DNA of 5,988 bases, from positions 1-5,988 of the forward strand of contig DQLO01000270.1 of the NCBI GenBank assembly GCA_015660155.1. The letters run 5' to 3'. The stretch's first letter is position 1; each line of letters begins with the position of its first letter. Shown piece by piece: positions 1-5,900 of the stretch. The stretch comes from Verrucomicrobiota bacterium (GTDB lineage: Bacteria; Verrucomicrobiota; Verrucomicrobiia; Limisphaerales; UBA1100). The notes under the pieces were generated by a model. It was not told the origin of the DNA. It worked only from the letters and a program-made list of their open reading frames with translations, and made no database searches. Made by a program: the position numbers and the translations under genes.

Positions 1-762
1 ATCAATAACCACTTGGTAGGCGGCTTGCAATTGCGCGGGCGTTTTGCACGCCGCCGCGAGGCCCGTGCCCGCCGCGCCGCCGAATGACACCAGCACCTCA
101 CCGCCCGCCGCGCGGATGGCGTTTATCTCCGGCAACAACCACCGCTTGCTCACCAAGTGATAGCCGCCCCAGCTCGCCGAGGGATCGTTCGGCCCCTTGG
201 CCACAATGAAGGCGAGCGTGTAAAATTTAATCCCGTGCTTTTGTGTCGCTGCCGCAAAATCAAAGGGCGGCCACAACGTGGTGTCCACGTACGGCGCAAA
301 CACCTGCGCCGGCCAGCGATTGGCCGCGCGGGGCGCAAGCGGCGGTGGCGCATTGGAGGCTTTGTTGAAAATAATCGGCGTGCCGTTGAGCTTCCCGCGC
401 GCGGGCAACTTGGGCGGCGCGCCTTCGGCGGTGAATTCAATCGTCGCCTTCTCGCCCGGCGACAAATCGCCATCCTCCCAACTCGCTGCCGAAGCCCGCA
501 GCATGATGCGTTTGCCTTGATTGCCTTTTCCATTCTCGTTTGTGGACGCTACGCGCCCGTTCCAAATTTTCTTAATCGGATGCCCGAACTCAAATTCCAG
601 CCGCCAATCATAAATCGTCCAGCTCGTTTGATTGGTGATGGTGATGCGCCCCGTGAAGCCCGTCTTTCCAGCATTGGCGGCGGTGAACCCCACGAACACC
701 TTGTCCGCCGAGGCGGCTGTGGCGATGCCCGCGGTGAAGAGGAAAATGAAAAGCTGTCGCAT
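1..762 (-). CDS. Secreted chitinase, CBM2-like domain plus GH18 domain; C-terminus cut by the window edge
   Basis: Likely an extracellular endo-acting chitinase that hydrolyses beta-1,4-linked N-acetylglucosamine polymers. Seen: 254 residues from an ATG at 760-762, with an in-frame TAA only four codons upstream (772-774), so this is the first possible start. Residues 1-19 form a Sec signal peptide (MRQLFIFLF..., probable cleavage after ASA). Residues about 21-113 resemble a CBM2-type domain: GFTGRITITNQTSWTIYDW, then WNGR, then a LSPGEKATIEF end strand. A proline/alanine-rich linker (about 114-149) leads to a GH18 barrel start: FAPYVDTTLWPPFDF (155-169), FYTLAFIVAKG (180-190), ASWGGY, and the SxGG motif in VLVSFGGAAGT (223-233). 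These match Streptomyces-type GH18 chitinases with a substrate-binding module. The catalytic DxxDxDxE motif should lie roughly ten residues beyond the window edge and cannot be checked here. No clear Shine-Dalgarno site is visible. It may be cotranscribed with the membrane-protein gene 57 bp upstream. Domain families are recognised by eye, not by search. Confidence 0.88.
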   Translation of the reverse strand, partial: MRQLFIFLFTAGIATAASADKVFVGFTAANAGKTGFTGRITITNQTSWTIYDWRLEFEFGHPIKKIWNGRVASTNENGKGNQGKRIMLRASAASWEDGDLSPGEKATIEFTAEGAPPKLPARGKLNGTPIIFNKASNAPPPLAPRAANRWPAQVFAPYVDTTLWPPFDFAAATQKHGIKFYTLAFIVAKGPNDPSASWGGYHLVSKRWLLPEINAIRAAGGEVLVSFGGAAGTGLAAACKTPAQLQAAYQVVID

Positions 763-819
763 GCGGGCAGTTTACCGCAAGCGGGCAAAATGACCAATGC
801 CCAAGAACCAACTCCAAAG

Positions 820-2070
820 TTAAAATGGGCTGGGGACGAGGAAGGCGTGTTGTTCGAGGAGGCTGAGGGTGCCATTCCAGGAAATGTACTGCGAGAAAAA
901 CAGGATGACCACGTAGCTGAAAATGAACGGCAAGGCCAAGGCCAAGGCCGTTAATCTGGAGAACCAGCGGAGCAGGAAATTGGAGGACGGCTCGCGTTGC
1001 TCGGCGCGGCCCATTGCCCAGCCGATCATCAAACGGGCGGGCAACCCGAAGACCACGAAGAAGAGCGCCGGCAGCCACGTGATTTCCGCCGGGGTGAGTT
1101 CTATTTTTAACAGGAACAATGGCACGGCCAGCACGAGCGTGAGTGTGAGCGCAAACCAAAACTTGAATGGCGCGCGGCCGGCAAGGCGGCACACAGGGCC
1201 AATTTCGATGAAGGCGCGGAAGCGGTTTTCGCGCGCGAACCAGATTTGCTGAAATGGAATAATTAAAAGCACGCCCATTAATAGCAGACCGCCCAGAAGC
1301 GAAACGAGGATGCCGGCGTTGTGGGCGATTTTGGAGGCGAGAATCATCAGGCCCACGGGGATGAGCAACCACAGCACCGTTCCGGCAAAACCGCGGGTGC
1401 CAAGCCAGAATAACTTGGGAAGGCGCAGGCCGGTTACGGTTTCCCAAACAGCATCGCGGGCGATCGAAAATTTTTCGGGCGTGGCAAGCCAACGAAAAAA
1501 ACGAATGGGCGCCGGCCAGAAAAAGTGCCGCAGTTTGCCGCCGCGCAGCAGCGCCCAGATGATGTGCAGGCTGGTCAGCGTGGTAACGATCCACATCGCA
1601 ACGCTCCAGCCGCCGACGCGCTGCGGATCCACAATGACGGCGGAATCGCGCAGCAGGGCGATGAACCGCGCGGGCCAAAGCACGAGCCAAATGCCGAGGA
1701 CGATGCCGCCCAACTGCCCGGCGCGGCGCACGCCGATGAAGCCATCGCGCAAGCGGCCGGTGCGCGCGATGGTGGCGCTGGCGTGCAGCAGATAGCCAAG
1801 GCTGAGGAGGTTGACGATGGGAATCACCGAGATCACCGCCAGCCCGCCAATCAGGCTGAGCATCCCGAAGCACCAACCGACGGTCGAATAAATGCCGACA
1901 CCCATTCGGACAAGAAGCGAACGGCGCGGCGGGGAAACATTCGGCGAAGGTTCAATTTTCGGCGGAATTTCGACGGGTACTGATTCGAGCACCGGCGGCA
2001 CCAGCAATGGCGGCAGATCGGGGTTGTTCCCGTCCGGCTGAAACCCTTCATCTTGCCCTTGCGTATTCAT
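820..2070 (-). CDS. Polytopic inner-membrane protein of unknown function with proline-rich N-terminal tail
   Basis: Encodes 416 residues. The first 50 are hydrophilic and proline-rich (LPPLLVPP, VPVEIPPKIEPSPN, SPPRR) and probably cytosolic, followed by about eight hydrophobic segments: roughly 62-97 (long, possibly two or a hairpin), 120-141, 154-175, 227-246, 250-272, 303-322, 330-350 and 372-393. Between them lie arginine-rich loops such as IARTGRLRDGFIGVRRAG (101-118) and the aromatic loop LRHFFWPAPIRFFRWL (180-195). The PIVNLLSLGYLLHASATIARTGRLRDG stretch (from residue 84) reminds me of conserved, unnamed membrane proteins of planctomycetes and Verrucomicrobia, possibly DUF4013-like, but I cannot confirm a family. 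No transporter or enzyme motif is evident. An upstream ATG at 2217 would add 49 residues but would overlap the divergent gene; its translation is low-complexity, so I chose 2070. No Shine-Dalgarno site is seen. A weak minus-strand promoter (TTGCGT at 2128-2133, 17 bp, TATCTT at 2105-2110) would sit inside the neighbouring gene. Confidence 0.85.
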   Translation of the reverse strand: MNTQGQDEGFQPDGNNPDLPPLLVPPVLESVPVEIPPKIEPSPNVSPPRRSLLVRMGVGIYSTVGWCFGMLSLIGGLAVISVIPIVNLLSLGYLLHASATIARTGRLRDGFIGVRRAGQLGGIVLGIWLVLWPARFIALLRDSAVIVDPQRVGGWSVAMWIVTTLTSLHIIWALLRGGKLRHFFWPAPIRFFRWLATPEKFSIARDAVWETVTGLRLPKLFWLGTRGFAGTVLWLLIPVGLMILASKIAHNAGILVSLLGGLLLMGVLLIIPFQQIWFARENRFRAFIEIGPVCRLAGRAPFKFWFALTLTLVLAVPLFLLKIELTPAEITWLPALFFVVFGLPARLMIGWAMGRAEQREPSSNFLLRWFSRLTALALALPFIFSYVVILFFSQYISWNGTLSLLEQHAFLVPSPF

Positions 2071-2081
2071 TGATGTATATT
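2053..2081 (+). promoter_or_regulatory. Candidate sigma70-like promoter for the DUF1549/DUF1501 operon
   Basis: TTGCCC at 2053-2058 (4 of 6 consensus -35 bases) and TATATT at 2076-2081 (5 of 6 consensus -10 bases) are separated by exactly 17 bp. Transcription would begin near 2087-2089, only a few bases before the ATG at 2093. That would give a nearly leaderless mRNA and would fit the lack of a Shine-Dalgarno site there. The -35 element lies within the first codons of the divergent membrane-protein gene. This is pattern matching only. Confidence 0.4.
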
Positions 2082-2092
2082 CACTGACGACG

Positions 2093-3757
2093 ATGCCCTC
2101 GGAAAAGATAGCCCCGCCGCTTTGGCAACGCAACCTGCTCTTCGCGGTGGTCTGCGTGGCGGGCGCGGGCGCGGTGGTTTCCAACCTGCTGACATCCGAC
2201 ACAATGTCCGCCCCCAAACATCAGGCGGGCCGTTATGAAAAACCTTCGTTTCGGACGGCGGTCGATTTCGTGGATGAGGAATTTGCCGCCGACTGGAAAA
2301 AGGCCGGGCTGGAACCCGCGCCGCCCGCCGATGAGTTGACGCAGATTCGCCGCCTCTCGCTGGGGCTCACCGGCACGATTCCGTCGCTACAGGAAATCCG
2401 CGCGGTCGAGGCCCAGCCGGAGGGCGAGCGCATCCAGTGGTGGCTCAGCCATCTCTTCGAGGATCGCCGCACGAGCGAATATCTCGCCGAACGGTTTGCC
2501 CGCGCCTATGTCGGCGTGGAGAACGGGCCGTTCCTGATTTATCGCCGCCGCCGATTTGTCAGCTGGCTCGCCGATGAATTTGAGGCAAACCGGCCTTACG
2601 ACAAAATTGCGCGCTCGCTCATCACCGCCGAAGGGCTTTGGACGAATAATCCGGAGGTCAATTTTGTGACCGTGACGGTCGACCAAAATGAAGACAAAAA
2701 AGGCCCCAACGAAGTGAAGCTGGCCGCGCGGGTGACGCGGGCTTTCCTCGGCGTGCGCATCGACTGCGTCCAATGCCACGACGACCATCTTGGCGATGAG
2801 TGGTTGCAAAAGGATTTTCATCAGCTCGCTTCTTTTTTCGGCGAAGCCGATATGGCCATCTCTGGCATTCGCGAAACGGGCAAGCCATACGAATTCAAAT
2901 ACCGCCGCCAGCGCGAGCCGGTGAAGGTGCCGGCGATTGTTCCCTTCCAACCCGAGCTGCTGCCCGAGCGCGGCCGCCCGCGCCAGCGCCTTGCGCGCTG
3001 GGTCACTCATAAAGAAAACCGCGCCTTCGCCCGCGCCACGGTGAACCGCGTTTGGGCGCTGATGTTTGGTCGGCCTTTGGTTGAGCCGGTTGATGAAATT
3101 CCGCTGGAGGATTCTCCGGAAAATCCCTACCCGCCCGGGCTGGAAATTCTGGCCGACGATTTCATTATTTACAATTTCAACCTCCAACGCCTTATCCGAA
3201 TCATCGCCGCCACGCGCGTCTTCGGCCTCGACAGCAAAATGCCCGATGGCCGCACGCCGCCCACGCTCGAGCACGACGAACACTGGGCCGCCTTCGCGCT
3301 CTCGCGATTGCGCCCCGAGCAAGTCGCCGGCAGCATTATCCAATCCGCCTCGCTCACCGCCATCGACGCCGATTCGCACATCATCTTTCAGCTAAACCGC
3401 TCGATTCAACTGGGAGAATTCATCAAGCGCTACGGTGATATTGGTGAGGACGAATTTTATATCCAAGGCGGCACCATCCCCCAACGCTTGCTGATGATGA
3501 ATGGAAATCTCGTTCACGAACGCATCAAAAACGATCTCGTGGCCAACGCCGCCTCACGCATTTTGGCCACCGCGCCCAATGACGCAAAAGTGGTGGAGGC
3601 CACCTACCTCGCCGTGCTAAGCCGTCGGCCGAGCGCGGAAGAAGCCGCTTACTTTGTCCGCGCGCTGTCGCAAAAAGGCTTCCTCAGCCGCAAAGCAAAA
3701 CAGGCGGACCTCTACTGGGCGCTCATCAACTCAACCGAGTTTTCGTGGAACCGCTAA
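2093..3757 (+). CDS. DUF1549/DUF1553 (PSCyt2/PSD1) protein with N-terminal membrane anchor
   Basis: Encodes 554 residues of the planctomycete/verrucomicrobial cytochrome-like family of unknown biochemical role. Residues 14-33 (NLLFAVVCVAGAGAVVSNLL) are an uncleaved anchor or signal, placing the rest outside the cytoplasm. DUF1549 spans about 55-255: FVDEEF at 59-64, then IRRLSLGLTGTIPS (85-98), RPYDKIARSLITAEG (167-181), and a CVQCH motif at 225-229 followed by DDHLGDEWLQKDFHQLASFF. DUF1553 spans about 297-553: RLARWVTHKENRAFARATVNRVW (from 299), FGRPLVEP, YLAVLSRRPSAEE (505-517) and a closing LYWALINSTEF (540-550). CxxCH is the c-type haem attachment pattern, but haem binding in this family is not proven. 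The protein is shorter than many relatives, which carry an N-terminal PSCyt1 domain or extra insertions; none is present here. The common CHDHP sequence appears as CHDDH. No Shine-Dalgarno site precedes the ATG; the next Met (38) would remove the anchor. The DUF1501 gene follows after one base, so the two are almost certainly cotranscribed. Confidence 0.93.
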   Translation: MPSEKIAPPLWQRNLLFAVVCVAGAGAVVSNLLTSDTMSAPKHQAGRYEKPSFRTAVDFVDEEFAADWKKAGLEPAPPADELTQIRRLSLGLTGTIPSLQEIRAVEAQPEGERIQWWLSHLFEDRRTSEYLAERFARAYVGVENGPFLIYRRRRFVSWLADEFEANRPYDKIARSLITAEGLWTNNPEVNFVTVTVDQNEDKKGPNEVKLAARVTRAFLGVRIDCVQCHDDHLGDEWLQKDFHQLASFFGEADMAISGIRETGKPYEFKYRRQREPVKVPAIVPFQPELLPERGRPRQRLARWVTHKENRAFARATVNRVWALMFGRPLVEPVDEIPLEDSPENPYPPGLEILADDFIIYNFNLQRLIRIIAATRVFGLDSKMPDGRTPPTLEHDEHWAAFALSRLRPEQVAGSIIQSASLTAIDADSHIIFQLNRSIQLGEFIKRYGDIGEDEFYIQGGTIPQRLLMMNGNLVHERIKNDLVANAASRILATAPNDAKVVEATYLAVLSRRPSAEEAAYFVRALSQKGFLSRKAKQADLYWALINSTEFSWNR

Positions 3758-3758
3758 C

Positions 3759-5051
3759 ATGAATAATCCCTGCAACAGCGCCAGCCACATCACCCGCCGC
3801 ACGATGCTGCAAACGACCGGCCTCGGCGGGCTTGCGTGGCTCACGCCGGTGGCGCATTGGCTCGGGCGCGCCCAGGAAAAAGCGCCCGCCCACGCGCCCG
3901 CCAAGTCGGTCATTATGCTGTGGATGTCCGGCGGCCCAAGCCAGTTGGAAACATTCGACCCGCACGCGGGCAAAAAAATCGCCGGCGACACCCGCGCCAT
4001 TAACACCTCCGTCAAAGGCGTGCAATTCGCCCACGGCCTCCCGCAAGTGGCCGAGGTGATGCACGAGCTCACCCTCGTGCGCTCGATGGTTAGCAAAGAA
4101 GGCGACCACGAACGCGCCACGTACAACGTCAAAACCGGCTACCGGCCCGACCCCACTTTGGTGCATCCATCCATTGGCGCCGTCGTCTGCCACGAGCTGC
4201 CCGATGCCGAAATGGACATCCCGCGCCACATTTCCATTTTGCCCGGCCAATGGCCCGCGCGCGGCGGCTACCTCGGCGCACAATACGACGCCTTCAAAGT
4301 TTACAACACCAACGGCCGCGCCGGAAACATCACCGCACGCGTACAGCCCAAACGTCTGGACAACCGGCTCGAAGCCTTGGAGCAGGTGGAACAATCCTTC
4401 GCACGCGGCCGCCGCGCCGATCTCGATGCCAAGACCACCCTTCACAACGCCACCATCCAAAAGGCTTTGCGGATGATGAGCTCCAAGCAGCTCAGCGCCT
4501 TCGACATCACCCAAGCCCCCACCAAAACCCGCGCCGCATTTGGCGACACCAATTTCGGGCGCGGCTGTCTTGCCGCCATTCAGCTCATCGGCGCCGGCGT
4601 CCGCTGCGTCGAAGTCACCCTCAACGGCTGGGACACCCACGCCAACAACCACGAAGCCCACGTCACGCAAAACGCCATACTCGATCCCGCCTTCGCCTCG
4701 CTCATCCGCGAGCTGCGCACCCGCAAACTGCTCGACCAAACAATCGTCATCTGCGCCGGCGAATTTGGCCGCACGCCAAACATCAATGCCGCCGACGGCC
4801 GCGACCACTGGCCCACCGGCTTCTCAATCGCCCTCGCCGGTGGCGGCTTCCGCGCCGGCCACGTCCACGGCGCCACCGCCGCCGACGGCGCAAAACTCGA
4901 TCCCTTGGACAAAGAATCCATCCACGTCGCCGACATCCACACCACCGTCCAGCACGCCCTCGGCATCGAATACGCAAAAGAATTGATGACCCCCATCGGC
5001 CGCCCCATGGCCCTCAGCGACGGCCGAGTGATTCAGACTTTGTTGAAGTAA
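3759..5051 (+). CDS. DUF1501 family protein, Tat-exported, alkaline-phosphatase/sulfatase-like fold
   Basis: Encodes 430 residues. The N-terminus has a twin-arginine signal, ITRRTMLQTTGLGG (11-24), followed by a hydrophobic stretch, so export in folded form is likely. The DUF1501 domain fills about 48-425: IMLWMSGGPSQLETFDPH (52-69), GDHERATYNVKTGYRPDP (115-132), GRGCLAAIQLIGAGVRCVEV (267-286), GWDTHANNHE (290-299), GEFGRTPNINAADGRDHWP (334-352), then an ADIHTTV segment (391-397) and a C-terminal GRPMALSDGRVI. The family is grouped with alkaline-phosphatase-like enzymes. By analogy D292, H294, E335, D349, H350, D392 and H394 are candidate metal or active-site residues, but no substrate is established. 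The ATG lies one base after the preceding TAA, with at most a weak GGAA (3747-3750) upstream, so translational coupling is likely. Codons strongly favour C in third position. An in-frame ATG at 3654 lies inside the upstream gene and adds a non-family extension, so it was not used. The usual genomic partner of DUF1501 is a DUF1549/DUF1553 protein, as here. Confidence 0.94.
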   Translation: MNNPCNSASHITRRTMLQTTGLGGLAWLTPVAHWLGRAQEKAPAHAPAKSVIMLWMSGGPSQLETFDPHAGKKIAGDTRAINTSVKGVQFAHGLPQVAEVMHELTLVRSMVSKEGDHERATYNVKTGYRPDPTLVHPSIGAVVCHELPDAEMDIPRHISILPGQWPARGGYLGAQYDAFKVYNTNGRAGNITARVQPKRLDNRLEALEQVEQSFARGRRADLDAKTTLHNATIQKALRMMSSKQLSAFDITQAPTKTRAAFGDTNFGRGCLAAIQLIGAGVRCVEVTLNGWDTHANNHEAHVTQNAILDPAFASLIRELRTRKLLDQTIVICAGEFGRTPNINAADGRDHWPTGFSIALAGGGFRAGHVHGATAADGAKLDPLDKESIHVADIHTTVQHALGIEYAKELMTPIGRPMALSDGRVIQTLLK

Positions 5052-5068
5052 TTCAATTCAGACCACCG

Positions 5069-5111
5069 GCGGGCGAAGCATTGGCCCGCACGGGCTTGCA
5101 GTTTATTTTTT
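5069..5111 (+). terminator. Possible intrinsic terminator of the DUF1549/DUF1501 operon
   Basis: Shortly after the DUF1501 stop codon, GCGGGC (5069-5074) can pair with GCCCGC (5084-5089) around a 9-nt loop. Alternatively, GCCC (5084-5087) can pair with GGGC (5092-5095). A T-rich tract ending in six T (5106-5111) follows, but it is about ten or more bases from either stem, so this is not a textbook terminator. Confidence 0.4.
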
Positions 5112-5113
5112 GA

Positions 5114-5284
5114 AGACTGATTCTACGCAGCCTGAAAAAGGTGCTTTTGGAAGCCAATGAACAGCTCCCGGATTGAAGCGGCTTCGCCCAGTTCAGCCTC
5201 GGCGAAATGACCGGCGAAATCCTCATCCAGAAATCACTGGAGTTGGTGAAGAAGAGTCCCGCGCCCAAACAAAAAAAACCATGA
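5114..5284 (+). pseudogene. Possible decayed coding remnant (C-terminal tail) with an in-frame stop
   Basis: One plus-strand frame between TGA at 5111-5113 and TGA at 5282-5284 reads like protein: LRSLKKVLLEANEQLPD, then a single TGA (5174-5176), then SGFAQFSLGEMTGEIL and IQKSLELVKKSPAPKQKK to the final stop. The alternation of charged and aliphatic residues and the lysine/proline-rich end resemble a genuine protein C-terminus. There is no upstream start in frame, and the only internal ATG (5207) would give a 25-residue peptide with no evident ribosome-binding site. I recognise no family. It could be a gene fossil between two transcription units, a sequencing error in a small gene, or chance. 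Confidence 0.3.
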
Positions 5285-5287
5285 GGC

Positions 5288-5319
5288 AAAAAAGACCCCG
5301 CACCGTTGCCGGTGCGGGG
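5288..5319 (-). terminator. Intrinsic terminator for minus-strand transcription
   Basis: A perfect 9-bp GC-rich stem, CCCCGCACC (5296-5304) pairing with GGTGCGGGG (5311-5319), encloses a 6-nt loop. Read on the minus strand it is followed by TCTTTTTT (5295-5288), the classic hairpin plus U-tract. It lies about 50 bp past the stop codon of the minus-strand gene at 5367-5738 and probably ends that transcript. On the plus strand no T-run follows it. Confidence 0.75.
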
Positions 5320-5339
5320 GTGCCGTTCCTGTAAACGTT

Positions 5340-5359
5340 CGGGCTCTTGGCCCGCTTTT
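5340..5359 (+). terminator. Weak candidate plus-strand terminator
   Basis: CGGGC (5340-5344) and GCCCG (5350-5354) form a 5-bp stem with a 5-nt loop, followed on the plus strand by CTTTTCTTCT. The stem is short. It could stop read-through from the plus-strand operon into the convergent minus-strand gene. It could also simply be a chance hairpin. Confidence 0.3.
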
Positions 5360-5366
5360 CTTCTCG

Positions 5367-5738
5367 TTAATTCAGGCTGCCCGTGGGTGGATTCGAGATC
5401 AGCGCGGGTCTGGTTAGGCCGCTGTCCTGGTCGCTGCGCCGGGTATACCCCATGCGCGCGAGCAATGGACAGTCATCACCATAATCCGGATGCGCCAAAA
5501 CGCCGTAGTAAACCTTGCGGTTTCTCTCGCCGAGCTGGTTGCGAAGCTGGTCACGGATGGCACGCTCGCCATCGAGCCGGTTCTCCAGCTCAGAAATCCG
5601 TGCATCCGCTTCCTGGCAAGCTGCCAGGTCCGCATTATGGCCGGACCAGGCGATGCCCCCAAAGACTGTGTCCTTGGTTTCATCCCCCCAGGCCAGGCTG
5701 ATCTGATCACCCTTGGGCATCACATAAAAGTAACTCAT
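5367..5738 (-). CDS. Small hypothetical protein with central coiled coil
   Basis: Encodes 123 residues; I recognise no family. There is no signal peptide or membrane segment, so it is probably cytosolic. The N-terminal 35 residues (MSYFYVMPKGDQISLAWGDE...) look like a small beta-rich unit. Residues about 38-75 form a charged helix with partial heptads (I48, L51, L55, I61, L65, L69) typical of a short coiled coil. The C-terminal part reads KVYYGVLAHPDYGDDCPLL followed by ARMGYTRRSDQDSG and ends in a flexible, proline-containing tail. Two cysteines (C41, C90) are present. The ATG at 5736-5738 is chosen because AAGGAG lies six bases upstream; a longer form from 5819 would carry an unlikely leader. 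A hairpin-U-tract terminator follows the stop codon. Codons such as CAG, CTG and AGA differ from the CAA-rich, C-ending style of the plus-strand genes to the left, hinting at different ancestry. A plus-strand open frame across the same DNA (5490-5843) lacks a start signal and is taken to be a shadow. Confidence 0.7.
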   Translation of the reverse strand: MSYFYVMPKGDQISLAWGDETKDTVFGGIAWSGHNADLAACQEADARISELENRLDGERAIRDQLRNQLGERNRKVYYGVLAHPDYGDDCPLLARMGYTRRSDQDSGLTRPALISNPPTGSLN

Positions 5739-5744
5739 GTGAAA

Positions 5745-5750
5745 CTCCTT
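5745..5750 (-). promoter_or_regulatory. Strong Shine-Dalgarno site that fixes the start of the small hypothetical gene
   Basis: The minus strand reads AAAGGAGTTTCACATG, with AAGGAG six bases from the ATG at 5736-5738. It is the only near-consensus ribosome-binding site I found in front of any gene in the window. Confidence 0.75.
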
Positions 5751-5830
5751 TGGTTCAATGTTTATCCCGCAGGCGGATCTTGGGGCCGTTTCCCAATAGA
5801 GCTCCCCTTGCACTCGCAAAGGCCTCTACT

Positions 5831-5861
5831 CCTGTATATGTAATTACACGGGGTTTACAGG
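5831..5861. promoter_or_regulatory. Palindromic element upstream of the small hypothetical gene (possible operator)
   Basis: The AT-rich spacer holds a perfect 10-bp palindrome TGTAATTACA (5839-5848). It is enclosed by an inverted repeat CCTGTA (5831-5836) and TACAGG (5856-5861), although the two are not concentric. On the minus strand TATACA (5838-5833) could be a -10 box for the gene starting at 5738, but no good -35 is spaced correctly. Regulator binding is speculation from symmetry and position. Confidence 0.25.
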
Positions 5862-5900
5862 ATGGGAACTTTTATTTGAGAAAAATTAAGAGTTTGTTAA

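Noticed and set aside
763..787. Direct repeat of GCGGGCA (763-769 and 781-787) before the chitinase start
   Set aside because: Seven bases of common GC-rich sequence repeated once; no pairing or known site, so probably chance.
157..954. Plus-strand open frame of 265 residues
   Set aside because: It runs antisense to the chitinase and into the membrane-protein gene, is arginine-rich with no domain, and is a by-product of GC-rich DNA.
608..1876. Minus-strand open frame of 422 residues
   Set aside because: It is a different frame of the same strand as the membrane protein, full of RRPH-type low-complexity translation; the 820-2070 frame has proper membrane segments.
2071..2217. Longer start for the membrane protein at 2217
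   Set aside because: It would add a low-complexity 49-residue extension overlapping the first 125 bp of the divergent DUF1549 gene; MNTQG at 2070 is a more natural start.
2387..3379. Minus-strand open frame of 330 residues
   Set aside because: It is antisense to the well-supported DUF1549/DUF1553 gene and shows no recognisable motif.
3726..4808. Minus-strand open frame of 360 residues
   Set aside because: It is antisense to DUF1501; its Gly/Ala/Val-rich translation mirrors the codon bias of the real gene.
5053..5289. Minus-strand open frame of 78 residues
   Set aside because: It has no ribosome-binding site, lies beyond the minus-strand terminator, and its translation is less protein-like than the plus-strand remnant on the same DNA.
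5490..5843. Plus-strand open frame of 117 hydrophobic residues
   Set aside because: It reads fairly well, but it is antisense to the coiled-coil gene, has no Shine-Dalgarno site and no terminator; its hydrophobicity is what antisense of a charged helix yields.
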